From Actinomadura xylanilytica (GTDB lineage Bacteria; Actinomycetota; Actinomycetes; Streptosporangiales; Streptosporangiaceae), in the NCBI RefSeq assembly GCF_030283145.1, contig NZ_JASNWE010000001.1, forward strand, positions 866,690-930,689: 64,000 bases of DNA. Reading direction: 5' to 3'. The notes under the pieces are model-generated. The model had not been told where the DNA came from, did not search any database, and was given only the letters and a program-made list of their open reading frames with translations. Numbering within the stretch: the first letter of the stretch is position 1; each line of letters starts with the position of its first letter. The position numbers and the translations under genes are program-made. Below, piece by piece: positions 54,850 through 64,000 of this stretch.

Positions 54850-55316
54850 CGCCGGGCGGCGTGCCAGGAGTCGAGCAGCTCGGCCTGGAGGCCGAACATC
54901 TCCTTGTGCTCGTCGGGCTCGGCGTGGTCGTAGCCGAGCAGGTGCAGGATGCCGTGCGTGCAGAGCAGCTCGAGCTCGTCGCGGGTGCCGTGCCCCGCCG
55001 TCCGCGCCTGCCGCTCGGCGACCGCCGGGCACAGCACCACGTCGCCGAGCAGCCCAGGCTCGGCGTCGTCGTCGTCGGAGCCGCCCGGCATGTGGCCGGG
55101 CCGCAGCTCGTCCATCGGGAACGACAGCACGTCGGTCGGGCCCGGCTCGTCCATCCACTTCTCGTGCAGCTCGGTCATCGCGTCCTCGTCGACCAGCAGC
55201 ACCGACAGCTCGGCCAGCGGGTGCACGCGCAGCCCGTCCAGCACGTGCCGGGCCAGGTCGCCGAGCCGCTTCTCCTCGACCGTGACCCCGGACTCGTTCA
55301 ACACTTCGATGCTCAT
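54846..55316 (-). CDS. ybeY: Endoribonuclease YbeY
   Basis: 156 residues with the metal motif [19 protein letters not shown] near residue 120 and the family opening [20 protein letters not shown], then [20 protein letters not shown]. YbeY matures 16S rRNA 3' ends and takes part in ribosome quality control. It is the middle gene of phoH-ybeY-CNNM; its ATG lies immediately after the phoH block and its stop overlaps the next start. Confidence 0.94.
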   Translation of the reverse strand: MSIEVLNESGVTVEEKRLGDLARHVLDGLRVHPLAELSVLLVDEDAMTELHEKWMDEPGPTDVLSFPMDELRPGHMPGGSDDDDAEPGLLGDVVLCPAVAERQARTAGHGTRDELELLCTHGILHLLGYDHAEPDEHKEMFGLQAELLDSWHAARR

Positions 55317-56372
<1,056 letters not shown>

Positions 56373-56555
56373 CAGCGGGCCTTGCGGCCTCTCCGACCTG
56401 CCTTCTGTGTGCTCCGGGTGTCCAGCCTCCGTCACATCCATGGTACTGGGCGCCCACGGCGGCACGCCGCCGCATTTCCGCCCGCCCGCCCCGGCCGCCG
56501 CCCGCGAAACGGCGGGCGGCCCCAGGGCCGGTGCGGGCGCCCGGTGCGGTGCGGG

Positions 56556-56900
56556 TCAGCCGGGCGGCCAGTTGAGGCCGCGCCCGGCGAGCACGTGCGC
56601 GTGCACGTGGAGCACCGTCTGGCCGGCCTGCGGGCCGGTGTTGAACACCACCCGGTAGCCCGGCTCGGCCGCCCCCTCGTCCGCCGCGACCTGGTGGGCC
56701 TCCCCGAGCACCTCGGCCAGCAGCCCGGCGTCGGTGGCGGCGAGCTCCGCGACGGACGGGTGGTGCTCCTTGGGGATGACCAGCACGTGCGTGGGGGCCT
56801 GCGGGTTGATGTCGCGGAACGCGAGGACGCGTTCGGTCTCCCGGACGACCTTGGCCGGCACGTCCCCGGAAACGATCTTGCAGAACAGGCAGTCCGTCAT
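56556..56900 (-). CDS. HIT family (histidine triad) protein
   Basis: 114 residues. The triad is QTVLHVHAHVLAGRGLNWPPG near the C-terminus; the N-terminus DCLFCKIVSGDVPAKVV with the nucleotide-binding FRDINPQAPTHVLVIPKEH is typical of the HINT branch, which hydrolyses AMP-linked phosphoramidates. It belongs to the gene string that leads into phoH on the same strand, 183 bp upstream of phoH. A cysteine pair near the N-terminus may hold zinc. Confidence 0.93.
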   Translation of the reverse strand: MTDCLFCKIVSGDVPAKVVRETERVLAFRDINPQAPTHVLVIPKEHHPSVAELAATDAGLLAEVLGEAHQVAADEGAAEPGYRVVFNTGPQAGQTVLHVHAHVLAGRGLNWPPG

Positions 56901-57178
56901 CGCTCTCCTCCCAGCGGCCGTGACCGCTCCGGAATCCTATCGAGACCTGGGCGGGACGCGGCCCGCCACGGCCGTGCCGCGGGCCCGAAATCGCTTGATC
57001 AACATCCGCTGGATACGCCTCGTCCCGCCCGCTCACTGGCTATGGTTGGCAACTCAGGCGTTCCCCCCGGCCCGTACAGGACGCGCGCCTCGCCTCGGCC
57101 GTCGGGGTTCGCCCCTTCGCGCCGCGCCGAAGGCACCGTCCGTCCGGACGGCTGGGGGGCGGCAAAGGCGGCGGACAG
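56901..57178. promoter_or_regulatory. Divergent spacer, HIT gene / SigE-family sigma gene
   Basis: 278 bp with no supported gene. It must hold the promoters of both flanking genes. A TATGGT hexamer at 57041-57046 could be a -10 for the sigma gene; the -35 is unclear, as expected if the sigma factor reads its own promoter. Confidence 0.4.
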
Positions 57179-57787
57179 GTGACCGAGGCAAGACAGAAGA
57201 TGCCCTTTCGTAAACCCGACGACGGGGGCGCGCGTCCCACTGATGTGACCGAGACCCTCGTGGCCAGGGGCGCGGCGGGCGCGGTGGCCGTCGCCTGGGA
57301 CGCCGATCAGGCCGTGACCGCGCTCTACAGCGCCAACTACCGTTCGCTCGTGCGGCTCGCGGCGATGCTCGTCCGCGACTCCGGGACGGCCGAGGAGGTC
57401 GTCCAGGACGCGTTCGTGGCGATGCACGGCGGCTGGCGGCGGCTGCGCGACCCCGACAAGGCCCTGTCCTACCTGCGCCAGTCGGTGGTCAACCGCTCCC
57501 GGTCGGTGCTGCGGCACCGGGCCGTGGTCGAGAAGTACGCCCCCAAGGGCCTGCCCGACGCGCCCAGCGCCGAGGCCGGGGCCATCGGGGAACTGGAGCG
57601 GTCCGCGGTGATCGACGCGCTCGCGGGGCTCCCCGGCCGGCAGCGCGAGGCGCTCGTCCTGCGCTACTACGCCGATCTGTCCGAAGCGGAGATCGCCAAC
57701 GCGATGGGCATCTCCCGCGGTGCCGTCAAGAGCCACACGGCACGCGGCATGACCGCGCTACGCAACGTCCTGGAGCAGTTCTCATGA
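57179..57787 (+). CDS. SigE-family (ECF) RNA polymerase sigma factor
   Basis: 202 residues with sigma-70 region 2 (ALYSANYRSLVRLAAMLVRD, GTAEEVVQDAFVAMHGGWRR, ALSYLRQSVVNRSRSVLRH) and region 4 (ALAGLPGRQREALVLRYYAD, LSEAEIANAMGISRGAVKSH). The actinobacterial SigE-family (TIGR02983-like) pattern fits. It probably controls an envelope or stress regulon. The GTG start gives a head of 20 residues before MPFRKP-type alternatives; the ATG seven codons in is also possible. The next gene overlaps its stop (ATGA) and looks like a membrane partner. Confidence 0.9.
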   Translation: MTEARQKMPFRKPDDGGARPTDVTETLVARGAAGAVAVAWDADQAVTALYSANYRSLVRLAAMLVRDSGTAEEVVQDAFVAMHGGWRRLRDPDKALSYLRQSVVNRSRSVLRHRAVVEKYAPKGLPDAPSAEAGAIGELERSAVIDALAGLPGRQREALVLRYYADLSEAEIANAMGISRGAVKSHTARGMTALRNVLEQFS

Positions 57788-58473
57788 CCACCCACCCCGA
57801 CGACGAGCACAGCGAGATCCTGCGCCGTGCCCTGCACGCGGAGGCGGACGAGGTCATCCCCGCGGGCGACGGCCTGGAACGCATCCGGGCCCGCATCGAG
57901 CAGAGCGAGCGGCGCCGGGTCGCCCGCTACTGGCTCACCCCCGGCTGGACGCGCCCGGTGCTGGCCGTCGCCGCCGCCGTGGCCATCGCCGGCATCGGCG
58001 TGTCCGCGCCGCAGACGATCAGCCTCATCCAGCAGTCGGTGGGCAACAACGGCCCGTCCGGCAAGAGCCACGACGACTCCACCGACGCCGACCGCACCGC
58101 CACCACGAGCGGGCCGGACGGTCAGCCGGTCCCCGCGTCCCCGGGCGAGCCCGGGTCCGGCACCCCGAGCGAGCCGCCGTCGTCGGAGCCGGCGACCGCG
58201 CCGGGATCGCCGCTGTGCGCCTCCTCGCCCGCCGCCGCGGGGGCGGGCGCCTCGCCGGGCCGCTCGGCCCCGATCCGGGAGCCGGGCGAAGGCGACACGG
58301 CCGCCGGCAAGCCCTGCGGGACCGGGCAGACCCCGCCGACGACGCCCTTGCCGTCGCCGACCACGACGACGCCGAAGCCGACCGACCCGGACCCGCCCAC
58401 CGAGCCGCCGACGGAGGAGCCGCCGACCGAGACCCCGTCGGCCTCCGAGTCCAGCAGCGCGTCCAGCCCGTGA
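57784..58473 (+). CDS. Membrane protein coupled to the sigma factor, possible anti-sigma factor
   Basis: 229 residues: an acidic cytosolic head of about 50 residues, one membrane helix (PVLAVAAAVAIAGIGVSAPQ) and a long outside Pro/Ser/Thr/Glu-rich part. The position, with an ATGA overlap after an ECF sigma gene, is that of an anti-sigma factor. The zinc-type anti-sigma motif (His-x3-Cys-x2-Cys) is absent from the head, so it would have to be a different type. Two cysteines lie in the outside part (PLCASSPA, GKPCGTG). Function is inferred from neighbourhood only. Confidence 0.65.
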   Translation: MTTHPDDEHSEILRRALHAEADEVIPAGDGLERIRARIEQSERRRVARYWLTPGWTRPVLAVAAAVAIAGIGVSAPQTISLIQQSVGNNGPSGKSHDDSTDADRTATTSGPDGQPVPASPGEPGSGTPSEPPSSEPATAPGSPLCASSPAAAGAGASPGRSAPIREPGEGDTAAGKPCGTGQTPPTTPLPSPTTTTPKPTDPDPPTEPPTEEPPTETPSASESSSASSP

Positions 58474-58490
58474 CCCCGCCCCGGCGGGGT
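58473..58490. terminator. Compact bidirectional terminator
   Basis: ACCCCGCC-CC-GGCGGGGT, an 8-bp stem overlapping the stop of the sigma partner gene, convergent with rsmE. Confidence 0.6.
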
Positions 58491-58491
58491 G

Positions 58492-59223
58492 TCACCAGCG
58501 GCCGGTGGCCGCCAGCAGGACCGACGCGGCGGCCACGCCCGCGGTCGAGGTGCGCAGCACCGTCGGGCCGAGCCGGGTGGCCCGGCCACCGGACGCGGCG
58601 AAACGGTCCAGCTCCTCGTCGGTGATGCCGCCCTCGGGGCCCACGACGAGCACGATCTCACCCGTGGCCGGGGGCTCGACGGCGCTGAGCGGCGCGTCGG
58701 CCTCCTCATGCAGGATCAGCGCGAGGGACGCGGCGGCGATCCGGCCGGCCACCGCGGGCGTGGCGGCCAGGTCGGCGACCTCGGGCAGCCGGGTGCGGCG
58801 GGCTTGCTTGGCCGCCTCGCGGGCGGTGTTGCGCCAGCGCGCGAGGGCCTTGTCGCGGCGTTCGGGCCGCCACTGCGTCACGCAGCGGGACGCGGCCCAC
58901 GGCACGATCTCGTCGACGCCGACCTCGGTCATGGTCTCGACGGCCAGCTCACCCCGGTCGCCCTTCGGGAGGGCCTGGACGACCACCAGGCGCGGCTCCG
59001 GGGGCGGCTGGTGATGCCGGGCCAGCACGTCCAGCGTCAGGGCCGCGCGGCCCGTCTCGACGACGACGCACTCGGCCAGCAGCCCGGCCCCGTCGGTGAG
59101 GTCGACGCGCTCGCCCGAGCGCAGCCGCCGCACGGTGGCGGCGTGCCGCCCCTCGGCGCCGCCGAGGACGACGCGGTCGCCCTCCAGCTGGCCGCCGTCT
59201 GCGAGGAACACCGGCGGACTCAT
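58492..59223 (-). CDS. rsmE: 16S rRNA m3U1498 methyltransferase RsmE
   Basis: 243 residues of the SPOUT methyltransferase class. GAEGRHAATVRRLRSGERVDL is the N-terminal PUA-like part; the knotted SAM domain has VVVQALPKGDRGELAVE, AASRCVTQWRPERRDKALAR and LVVGPEGGITDEELDRFAAS followed by RLGPTVLRTSTAGVAA. It methylates U1498 in the decoding region. In actinomycetes it usually follows dnaJ; here a terminator lies between the two genes. Confidence 0.94.
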   Translation of the reverse strand: MSPPVFLADGGQLEGDRVVLGGAEGRHAATVRRLRSGERVDLTDGAGLLAECVVVETGRAALTLDVLARHHQPPPEPRLVVVQALPKGDRGELAVETMTEVGVDEIVPWAASRCVTQWRPERRDKALARWRNTAREAAKQARRTRLPEVADLAATPAVAGRIAAASLALILHEEADAPLSAVEPPATGEIVLVVGPEGGITDEELDRFAASGGRATRLGPTVLRTSTAGVAAASVLLAATGRW

Positions 59224-59335
59224 CGACCCCCCACGGACGGAACCGAGCCCCTTGAGCGGAGCCCGGAGCGGAAGCCCCCGGAACGGAATCCCTGAACGGC
59301 GGTCCCGTCGGGGCCTCCGTCACGGCGGGGGATCG

Positions 59336-59366
59336 CCGTGGCGGCCTTCCTGATAGGCCGCCACGG
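59336..59366 (-). terminator. Terminator after hrcA-dnaJ
   Basis: CCGTGGCGGCC-N9-GGCCGCCACGG, a perfect 11-bp stem seven bases past the dnaJ stop. It separates dnaJ from rsmE. Confidence 0.82.
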
Positions 59367-59373
59367 TGACTCT

Positions 59374-60510
59374 TCAGTGCTGGTTGAACACGTCCCAGAT
59401 GCGGGACAGCTTGCCGCGCTGGCCCGGCGCGAACTTGCCCGGGGGCCGCTCCTCACCGCGCAGCTTGGCCAGTCGCCGCAGCAGATCCTCCTGCTCCTCG
59501 TCGAGCCGGTGCGGCGTCTCCACGTTCACGTGGATCATCAGGTCGCCGCGACCGCTCTCGTTGAGGTGCCGGACGCCCCGGCCGTACATCGTGATGACCT
59601 GGCCGGACTGCGTGCCGGGCTTGATGTCGATGCCCTCGGGGCCGTCGAGGCTCTCGATGGTGACGTTGGTGCCGAGCGCGGCGGCGGTCATCGGGATCTG
59701 CACGGTGCAGTGCAGGTCGTCGCCCTCCCGCTCGAAGATCGGGTGCGGCTTCTCGGCGATCTCCAGAAACAGGTCGCCGGGCGGGCCGCCGCCGGGGCCG
59801 ATCTCGCCCTCGCCCGCGAGCTGGATGTGGATGCCGTTCTCCACCCCGGCGGGGATCTTGACCTTGACCGTCCGGCGGGTGCGGACCCGGCCGTCGCCCG
59901 AGCACTCGGGGCAGGGGTTGCGGATCACCGAGCCGAACCCGCCGCACTGCGGGCACGGGCGCGCGGTCATGACCTGGCCGAGGAACGAGCGCTGCACCTG
60001 CTGCACCTCGCCCCGCCCGTGGCAGGTGTCGCAGGTGTCGGGGTGAGTGCCCGGCGCGCAGCCGCTGCCCTCGCAGCTCGTGCAGGCGACCGCGGTGTCG
60101 ATGGACAGCTCGCGGGTGGTACCGAACGCCGTCTCCTGGAGGTCGAGCTCGACCCGCAGGGTGGCGTTGCGCCCGCGCCGCGCCCGGGACCGGGGGCCGC
60201 GCGAGGCCGAGGTGCCGAAGAACGCGTCCATGATGTCGCTGAACGGGAACCCGGCCCCGGCGAAGCCGCCCGCGCCCCCACCCCCGCCGCCGGACGCGAA
60301 CGGGTCGGCGCCGAGGTCGTACATCTCGCGCTTGCGGGGGTCGGAGAGCACCTCGTACGCCTGGGTGATCTCTTTGAACTTCTCCTGGGTCTCCGGGTCC
60401 GGGTTGACGTCCGGGTGGAGTTCGCGCGCGAGCCGGCGGTAGGCCTTCTTGACCTCGTCGGCGCCGGCGTCGCGCCGGACGCCGAGGGTCGCGTAGTAGT
60501 CGTTGGCCAC
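59374..60510 (-). CDS. dnaJ: Chaperone DnaJ
   Basis: 378 residues. The J domain has [20 protein letters not shown] with the HPD triad in [15 protein letters not shown], then a Gly/Phe-rich part and four zinc repeats: [24 protein letters not shown] and CPECSGDG. The C-terminal substrate domain follows. It delivers clients to DnaK. Lying behind hrcA without dnaK is the pattern of the second actinobacterial dnaJ. It follows the hrcA stop with no gap. Confidence 0.95.
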   Translation of the reverse strand: MANDYYATLGVRRDAGADEVKKAYRRLARELHPDVNPDPETQEKFKEITQAYEVLSDPRKREMYDLGADPFASGGGGGGAGGFAGAGFPFSDIMDAFFGTSASRGPRSRARRGRNATLRVELDLQETAFGTTRELSIDTAVACTSCEGSGCAPGTHPDTCDTCHGRGEVQQVQRSFLGQVMTARPCPQCGGFGSVIRNPCPECSGDGRVRTRRTVKVKIPAGVENGIHIQLAGEGEIGPGGGPPGDLFLEIAEKPHPIFEREGDDLHCTVQIPMTAAALGTNVTIESLDGPEGIDIKPGTQSGQVITMYGRGVRHLNESGRGDLMIHVNVETPHRLDEEQEDLLRRLAKLRGEERPPGKFAPGQRGKLSRIWDVFNQH

Positions 60511-61524
60511 TTACGACCCCGCCAGGATCTGTCCGACGTAGCGTGCCACTGCCCGTACCGCTCCCATCGTGCTGGGGTAATCCATGCGTGTCGGCCCGAG
60601 CACACCGAGCCGGGCCAGGGTGAGGTCGCCGACGCCGTAGTCGGCGGCGACGACCGAGGTCGACCGGAGTCCCTCATCGGGGTTCTCGGTACCGATCCGA
60701 ACCGTAACTGTAGAGGAGTCGCCGGTCTCACCGAGCAGCCGCATCAGCACCACCTGTTCCTCCAGGGCCTCCAGCACGCCGCGCAGGCTCAGGGAGAAGT
60801 CCATCGCGGCCAGGTTGGCCGCGCCGGCGAAAACGATCTTCTCTTCGTGCTTCTCGACGAGCGTCTCCAGCAGCACCGACAGCACCGCCGCGGCGAGCGG
60901 GCGCTCGTCCGCACCGACCTGGTCGGGCAGGTCGGCGACCGCGACCGGGACCTCGCCCAGCCCGCATCCGTCGAGGCATGTGTTGAGCAACGCCCGCAGG
61001 TGCCCGATCGATTCCTCGGAGACCGTGCCGTGGGTCTCGATGACCCGCTGCTCGACCCGCCCGGTGTTGGTGATCAGGACCAGCAGGAGCCGTTCGGAGG
61101 CGACCGGGACCAGCTCGACATGCCGCACCGACGAGCGGGTCAGCGACGGGTACTGCACCACGGCGACCTGCCGGGTGAGCTGGGCGAGCAGCCGGACGGT
61201 GCGGCCGACGACGTCGTCGAGGTCGTAGGCGCCGCTCAGGAACGTCTCGATCGCGCGGCGCTCGGCGCCGGAGAGCGGCTTGATGTTGGACAGCCGGTCG
61301 ACGAACAGCCGGTAGCCCTTGTCGGTAGGGACGCGGCCGGCGCTGGTGTGCGGCTGGGCGATGTAGCCCTGCTCCTCCAGCACCGCCATGTCGTTGCGGA
61401 TCGTCGCCGACGACACGCCGAGATTGTGCCGGTCCACCAAGGCCTTGGAGCCCACCGGCTCGTTGGTGGAGACGAAGTCCTCGACAATGGCGCGCAGGAC
61501 CGCGAGTTTCCGGTCGTCGAGCAC
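60511..61524 (-). CDS. hrcA: Heat-inducible transcription repressor HrcA
   Basis: About 337 residues. The winged-helix head reads [20 protein letters not shown] and [20 protein letters not shown]; the central GAF-like domain and C-terminal [20 protein letters not shown] fit the family. HrcA binds CIRCE and represses chaperone genes. The GTG start has GGGAGGTGA in front, a strong ribosome site. A CIRCE element 24 bp upstream means it represses itself and dnaJ. Confidence 0.94.
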   Translation of the reverse strand: MLDDRKLAVLRAIVEDFVSTNEPVGSKALVDRHNLGVSSATIRNDMAVLEEQGYIAQPHTSAGRVPTDKGYRLFVDRLSNIKPLSGAERRAIETFLSGAYDLDDVVGRTVRLLAQLTRQVAVVQYPSLTRSSVRHVELVPVASERLLLVLITNTGRVEQRVIETHGTVSEESIGHLRALLNTCLDGCGLGEVPVAVADLPDQVGADERPLAAAVLSVLLETLVEKHEEKIVFAGAANLAAMDFSLSLRGVLEALEEQVVLMRLLGETGDSSTVTVRIGTENPDEGLRSTSVVAADYGVGDLTLARLGVLGPTRMDYPSTMGAVRAVARYVGQILAGS

Positions 61525-61547
61525 GTGGTCACCTCCCTGCCCCCGTA

Positions 61548-61574
61548 CTGGCACTCCGTACTTCCGAGTGCCAA
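61548..61574 (-). promoter_or_regulatory. CIRCE element (HrcA operator)
   Basis: On the minus strand TTGGCACTC-N9-GAGTGCCAG, matching the CIRCE consensus TTAGCACTC-N9-GAGTGCTAA in 15 of 18 arm positions and fully palindromic in its core. It lies just ahead of hrcA. Confidence 0.92.
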
Positions 61575-61640
61575 GTGTACGGCCAGGCGGGGGCACTCCG
61601 GGGGTGCCGGACGGCCTCGCTCTCGTTAGAGTGCCCAACC

Positions 61641-62462
61641 GTGCGGAGCAAGGACTACGGTGACGACATTCTGGCGGGAGACTGGCGACTACCCCGCAAA
61701 GGCCAGATACCGGAGATCCCGGCCGAACCCGGCCTGGTGGCGGAGGACCCCGGAAGCGGCTTCTGCGGCGCGGTCGTCGGCTGCGACAAGTTCGGGGTCA
61801 CGCTGGAGGACCGGTTCCGCAAGCGCCGGGTCTTCCCGCTCGACAAGTCGGGCTTCCTGATCGACGGACGGCCCGTCACGCTGGTCCGGCCGGACGCGGC
61901 CCCGCGCGCGCCCGCCCGCTCGGCCTCCGGGTCGATCGCGGTGCGCGGCCTGCGCGCCCAGGTGGCCAAGGAGAGCCGCATCTACGTGGAGGGCGTCCAC
62001 GACGCCGAGCTGGTCGAGAAGATCTGGGGCCACGACCTGCGGGTCGAGGGCGTCGTCGTGGAGTACCTGGAGGGCGTGGACGACCTCCCCGCGATCGTCG
62101 AGGAGTTCGGCCCCGGCGAGGGCAGGCGCCTCGGCGTGCTGGTCGACCACCTGGTGGAGGGCTCCAAGGAGAGCCGGATCGCCGCGCAGGTCTCGTCCCC
62201 CCACGTGCTGATCACCGGCCACCCGTTCATCGACATCTGGGAGGCGGTCAAGCCCGCCGCCGTCGCGATTCCCGCCTGGCCGCGGGTCCCGCGCGGCGTA
62301 TCGTGGAAGGAGGGTGTGCTCACCGCGCTGGGTTGGGGAGACAACGTGGGCGCCGCCTGGAAGCGGATCCTCGGGTCCGTCGACTCCTTCACCGACCTGG
62401 AGCCGGCCCTGCTCGGCCGCGTCGAGGAACTGATCGACTTCGTGACCGTCCCCGATCCCTAG
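61641..62462 (+). CDS. DUF3097 family protein
   Basis: About 273 residues, no signal or membrane segment. Conserved-looking stretches are [92 protein letters not shown] and [17 protein letters not shown]. The pattern [14 protein letters not shown] with DHLVEG resembles TOPRIM-type nucleic-acid enzymes, so a nuclease or primase-like role is possible but unproven. The GTG start lies eight bases after a TAGAGT hexamer, suggesting a leaderless transcript. It is divergent from hrcA. Confidence 0.88.
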   Translation: MRSKDYGDDILAGDWRLPRKGQIPEIPAEPGLVAEDPGSGFCGAVVGCDKFGVTLEDRFRKRRVFPLDKSGFLIDGRPVTLVRPDAAPRAPARSASGSIAVRGLRAQVAKESRIYVEGVHDAELVEKIWGHDLRVEGVVVEYLEGVDDLPAIVEEFGPGEGRRLGVLVDHLVEGSKESRIAAQVSSPHVLITGHPFIDIWEAVKPAAVAIPAWPRVPRGVSWKEGVLTALGWGDNVGAAWKRILGSVDSFTDLEPALLGRVEELIDFVTVPDP

Positions 62463-62496
62463 ATCCCCGCCGCCGCCCTGGACGAGGAGCAACGCG

Positions 62497-63096
62497 ATGA
62501 CGCACGGGCCACCCGAGGACCAGCCTGGCCGGGAACGGCCGGAGTACGAGCAGCCCGGGTACGGGCAACCTGGATACGGCCAGTCCGGATACGGACAGCC
62601 TGGATATGGGCCCGAGTACGGACAGCCCGGGTACGGACACCCGCCGGAGTACGGGCAGGCCCCCGGGTACGGGCAGCCGGGGTACGGGCAGGCGCCCGGG
62701 TACGGCGGACAGATGCAGCCCTACGGACCCGGGGCGTACGGGGCGTACGCCCCGGTGACGCAGGACGAGCGGACCTGGGCGCTGCTGACCCATCTCGGGC
62801 AGCTGGTCCTGTGGTTCGTCTCGCTCGGTTTCCTGGCCCCGCTGCTGGTCTTCCTGATCAAGAAGGACGAGTCGCCGTTCCTGCGCCACCACGGCGCGCA
62901 GGGCCTCAACTTCACCATCACCCAGATCATCTACTCGGTGATCAACATCGCGCTGATGTTCGTGCTGATCGGCTTCCTGACCGCGATCGCGCTCGGCATC
63001 ACGCAGATCGTGTTCCTGATCATCGCGGCGGTGGCGGGCAACCGGGGCGACTGGTACAGGTTCCCGGCGTTCATGGCCTGGCCGATGGTCAAGTGA
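62497..63096 (+). CDS. DUF4870 membrane protein with Gly-Tyr-Gln-Pro repeat head
   Basis: 199 residues. The first 85 are repeats of PGYGQ type, low-complexity and disordered. The rest is the DUF4870 domain: [20 protein letters not shown], an amphipathic [20 protein letters not shown] and two more helices, ending [17 protein letters not shown]4870 proteins have unknown function. It follows the DUF3097 gene by 34 bp on the same strand, so they may share a transcript. Its 3' end overlaps hemW by eight bases. Confidence 0.88.
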   Translation: MTHGPPEDQPGRERPEYEQPGYGQPGYGQSGYGQPGYGPEYGQPGYGHPPEYGQAPGYGQPGYGQAPGYGGQMQPYGPGAYGAYAPVTQDERTWALLTHLGQLVLWFVSLGFLAPLLVFLIKKDESPFLRHHGAQGLNFTITQIIYSVINIALMFVLIGFLTAIALGITQIVFLIIAAVAGNRGDWYRFPAFMAWPMVK

Positions 63097-64000
63097 GGTC
63101 GCGGACGACGGCGTCGGCGAGGAGCCGGCCGCGGGTGGTGAGGACGGCCCTGCCGCGTTCGCGGTAGGGCCCGGCCTCGATCAGCCCGTCGCCGATCGCG
63201 CGGGCCACCGCCGCGTCGTCCAGCAGCGCGGCCGGGCAGCCGTCGGCGAGGCGCAGCTCCAGCATGATCCGTTCGATCCGGCGGTCGGCGTCGTCCAGGA
63301 CCTCGCGCGCGTGCGCGGGTGTGACGCCCTCGGCCAGCCGGGCCGCGTAGGCGGCGGGATGCTTGACGTTCCACCAGCGGGTACCGCCGACGTGGCTGTG
63401 CGCGCCGGGCCCGACGCCCCACCAGTCGGCGCCGGTCCAGTAGAGGAGGTTGTGGCGGCAGGCCGCGCCGGGGCCGGTGGCCCAGTTGGAGATCTCGTAC
63501 CAGCGCAGGCCATGAGCGCTCAGCATCTCGTCGGCCATCAGGTAGCGGTCGGCCATCGCGTCGTCGTCGGGGGTGGCCAGCTCGCCGCGGCGGACGCGGG
63601 CGGCCAGCCGGGTGCCCTCCTCGACGATCAGCGCGTACGCCGACACGTGGTCGGGGCCGGTGGAGAGCGCCGCCTCCAGGGAGAGCCGCCAGTCCTCGTC
63701 GCTCTCCCCCGGCGTCCCGTAGATCAGGTCGAGGTTGACGTGCTCGAAGCCGGCCTTCCGGGTCCAGTCCACGACGAGCGGGACGCGCCCGGGGGTGTGC
63801 GTGCGGTCGAGGACCTTCAGGACGTGCTCGCGGGCGCTCTGCATGCCGTACGAGACGCGGGTGAACCCGGCCTCGCGCAGGCCCTCCAGGTACGCCTGGT
63901 CGACCGACTCGGGGTTGGCCTCGGTGGTGACCTCGGCGCCCGGCGCCAGCCCGAACTCGGCGTCGACGGCCGCGAGGATCCGGCCGAGGTCGTCCGGCGG
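63089..64000 (-). CDS. hemW: HemW-like radical SAM protein (5' part outside window)
   Basis: The frame is open to the window end, so the N-terminus with the iron-sulfur CxxxCxxC motif is missing. What is seen is the middle and C-terminal part: [98 protein letters not shown] and [20 protein letters not shown], all typical of HemW/coproporphyrinogen dehydrogenase-like proteins. HemW carries haem and is not the true HemN. It is convergent with the DUF4870 gene and overlaps it by eight bases. Confidence 0.92.
   Translation of the reverse strand, partial: PPDDLGRILAAVDAEFGLAPGAEVTTEANPESVDQAYLEGLREAGFTRVSYGMQSAREHVLKVLDRTHTPGRVPLVVDWTRKAGFEHVNLDLIYGTPGESDEDWRLSLEAALSTGPDHVSAYALIVEEGTRLAARVRRGELATPDDDAMADRYLMADEMLSAHGLRWYEISNWATGPGAACRHNLLYWTGADWWGVGPGAHSHVGGTRWWNVKHPAAYAARLAEGVTPAHAREVLDDADRRIERIMLELRLADGCPAALLDDAAVARAIGDGLIEAGPYRERGRAVLTTRGRLLADAVVRDLT

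Noticed and set aside
61625..61640. A second CIRCE-like half (GTTAGAGTGCC) before the DUF3097 gene
   Set aside because: Only one arm is present; it is better read as a -10-like hexamer.

Overview
The window comes from a high-GC actinomycete chromosome. It carries ordinary core genes rather than a mobile region: I see no transposase, integrase, phage gene, CRISPR array, rRNA or tRNA. The GC-rich codon use, the many GTG starts, the F420-type LLM oxidoreductase, the mycothiol-type DinB protein, the IdeR and Zur boxes and the DUF3097/DUF6703/DUF4870 genes all fit Streptomyces-like or Streptosporangiales-like bacteria. The family Thermomonosporaceae (Actinomadura and relatives) is my best guess, not proven.

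Layout. 1-6.9 kb is a tellurite-resistance-type (ter) cluster on the minus strand: three TerD proteins, a TerC-like DUF475 membrane protein, an HpcH/HpaI-type lyase and a phosphoribosyltransferase, with a divergent coiled-coil protein. 7-9.5 kb is efeB-efeO iron uptake behind an IdeR-type iron box, with no efeU. 9.5-14 kb holds a YbjQ protein, the dnaG-rpoD pair and a DUF1089 protein. 14-23.6 kb is mixed metabolism and regulation: an M20 peptidase, a sugar-ABC ATPase that has lost its nucleotide-binding core, MocR with DinB, MerR with an LLM oxidoreductase (each with its own palindromic operator), GtrA, an MFS transporter and an FAD reductase. 23.8-38.3 kb holds dgt, a DUF218 protein, ppdK divergent from a GH15 trehalase-like enzyme, a septum-formation protein, a fused SecDF, glyS and a DUF1906 protein.

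38.5-46.9 kb holds a monooxygenase, the zinc-uptake operon (substrate-binding protein, ATPase, permease, Zur) behind a Zur box, OsmC, a TauD-like dioxygenase, recO-uppS, and a protealysin-like M4 protease with its probable emfourin inhibitor. 47-50 kb holds leuA with a leucine-rich leader peptide (attenuator) and a dimethylargininase. 50-57 kb holds era, an inactive cytidine-deaminase-like gene, a CNNM protein, ybeY, phoH and a HIT protein, with a 77-bp tandem repeat between era and the deaminase-like gene. 57-64 kb holds a SigE-type sigma factor with a membrane partner, rsmE, hrcA-dnaJ behind a CIRCE element, DUF3097, DUF4870 and the 3' part of hemW.

The control signals are unusually readable. 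Iron (IdeR box), zinc (Zur box), heat shock (CIRCE), leucine (leader peptide), a thiol-type MerR operator pair and two palindromes between ppdK and the GH15 gene can all be seen directly. Several of these promoters seem to make leaderless mRNAs. The items most worth following up are the 77-bp repeats beside an inverted inactive deaminase gene, the core-deleted ABC ATPase, the protease-inhibitor pair, the leuA attenuator and the MerR regulon.
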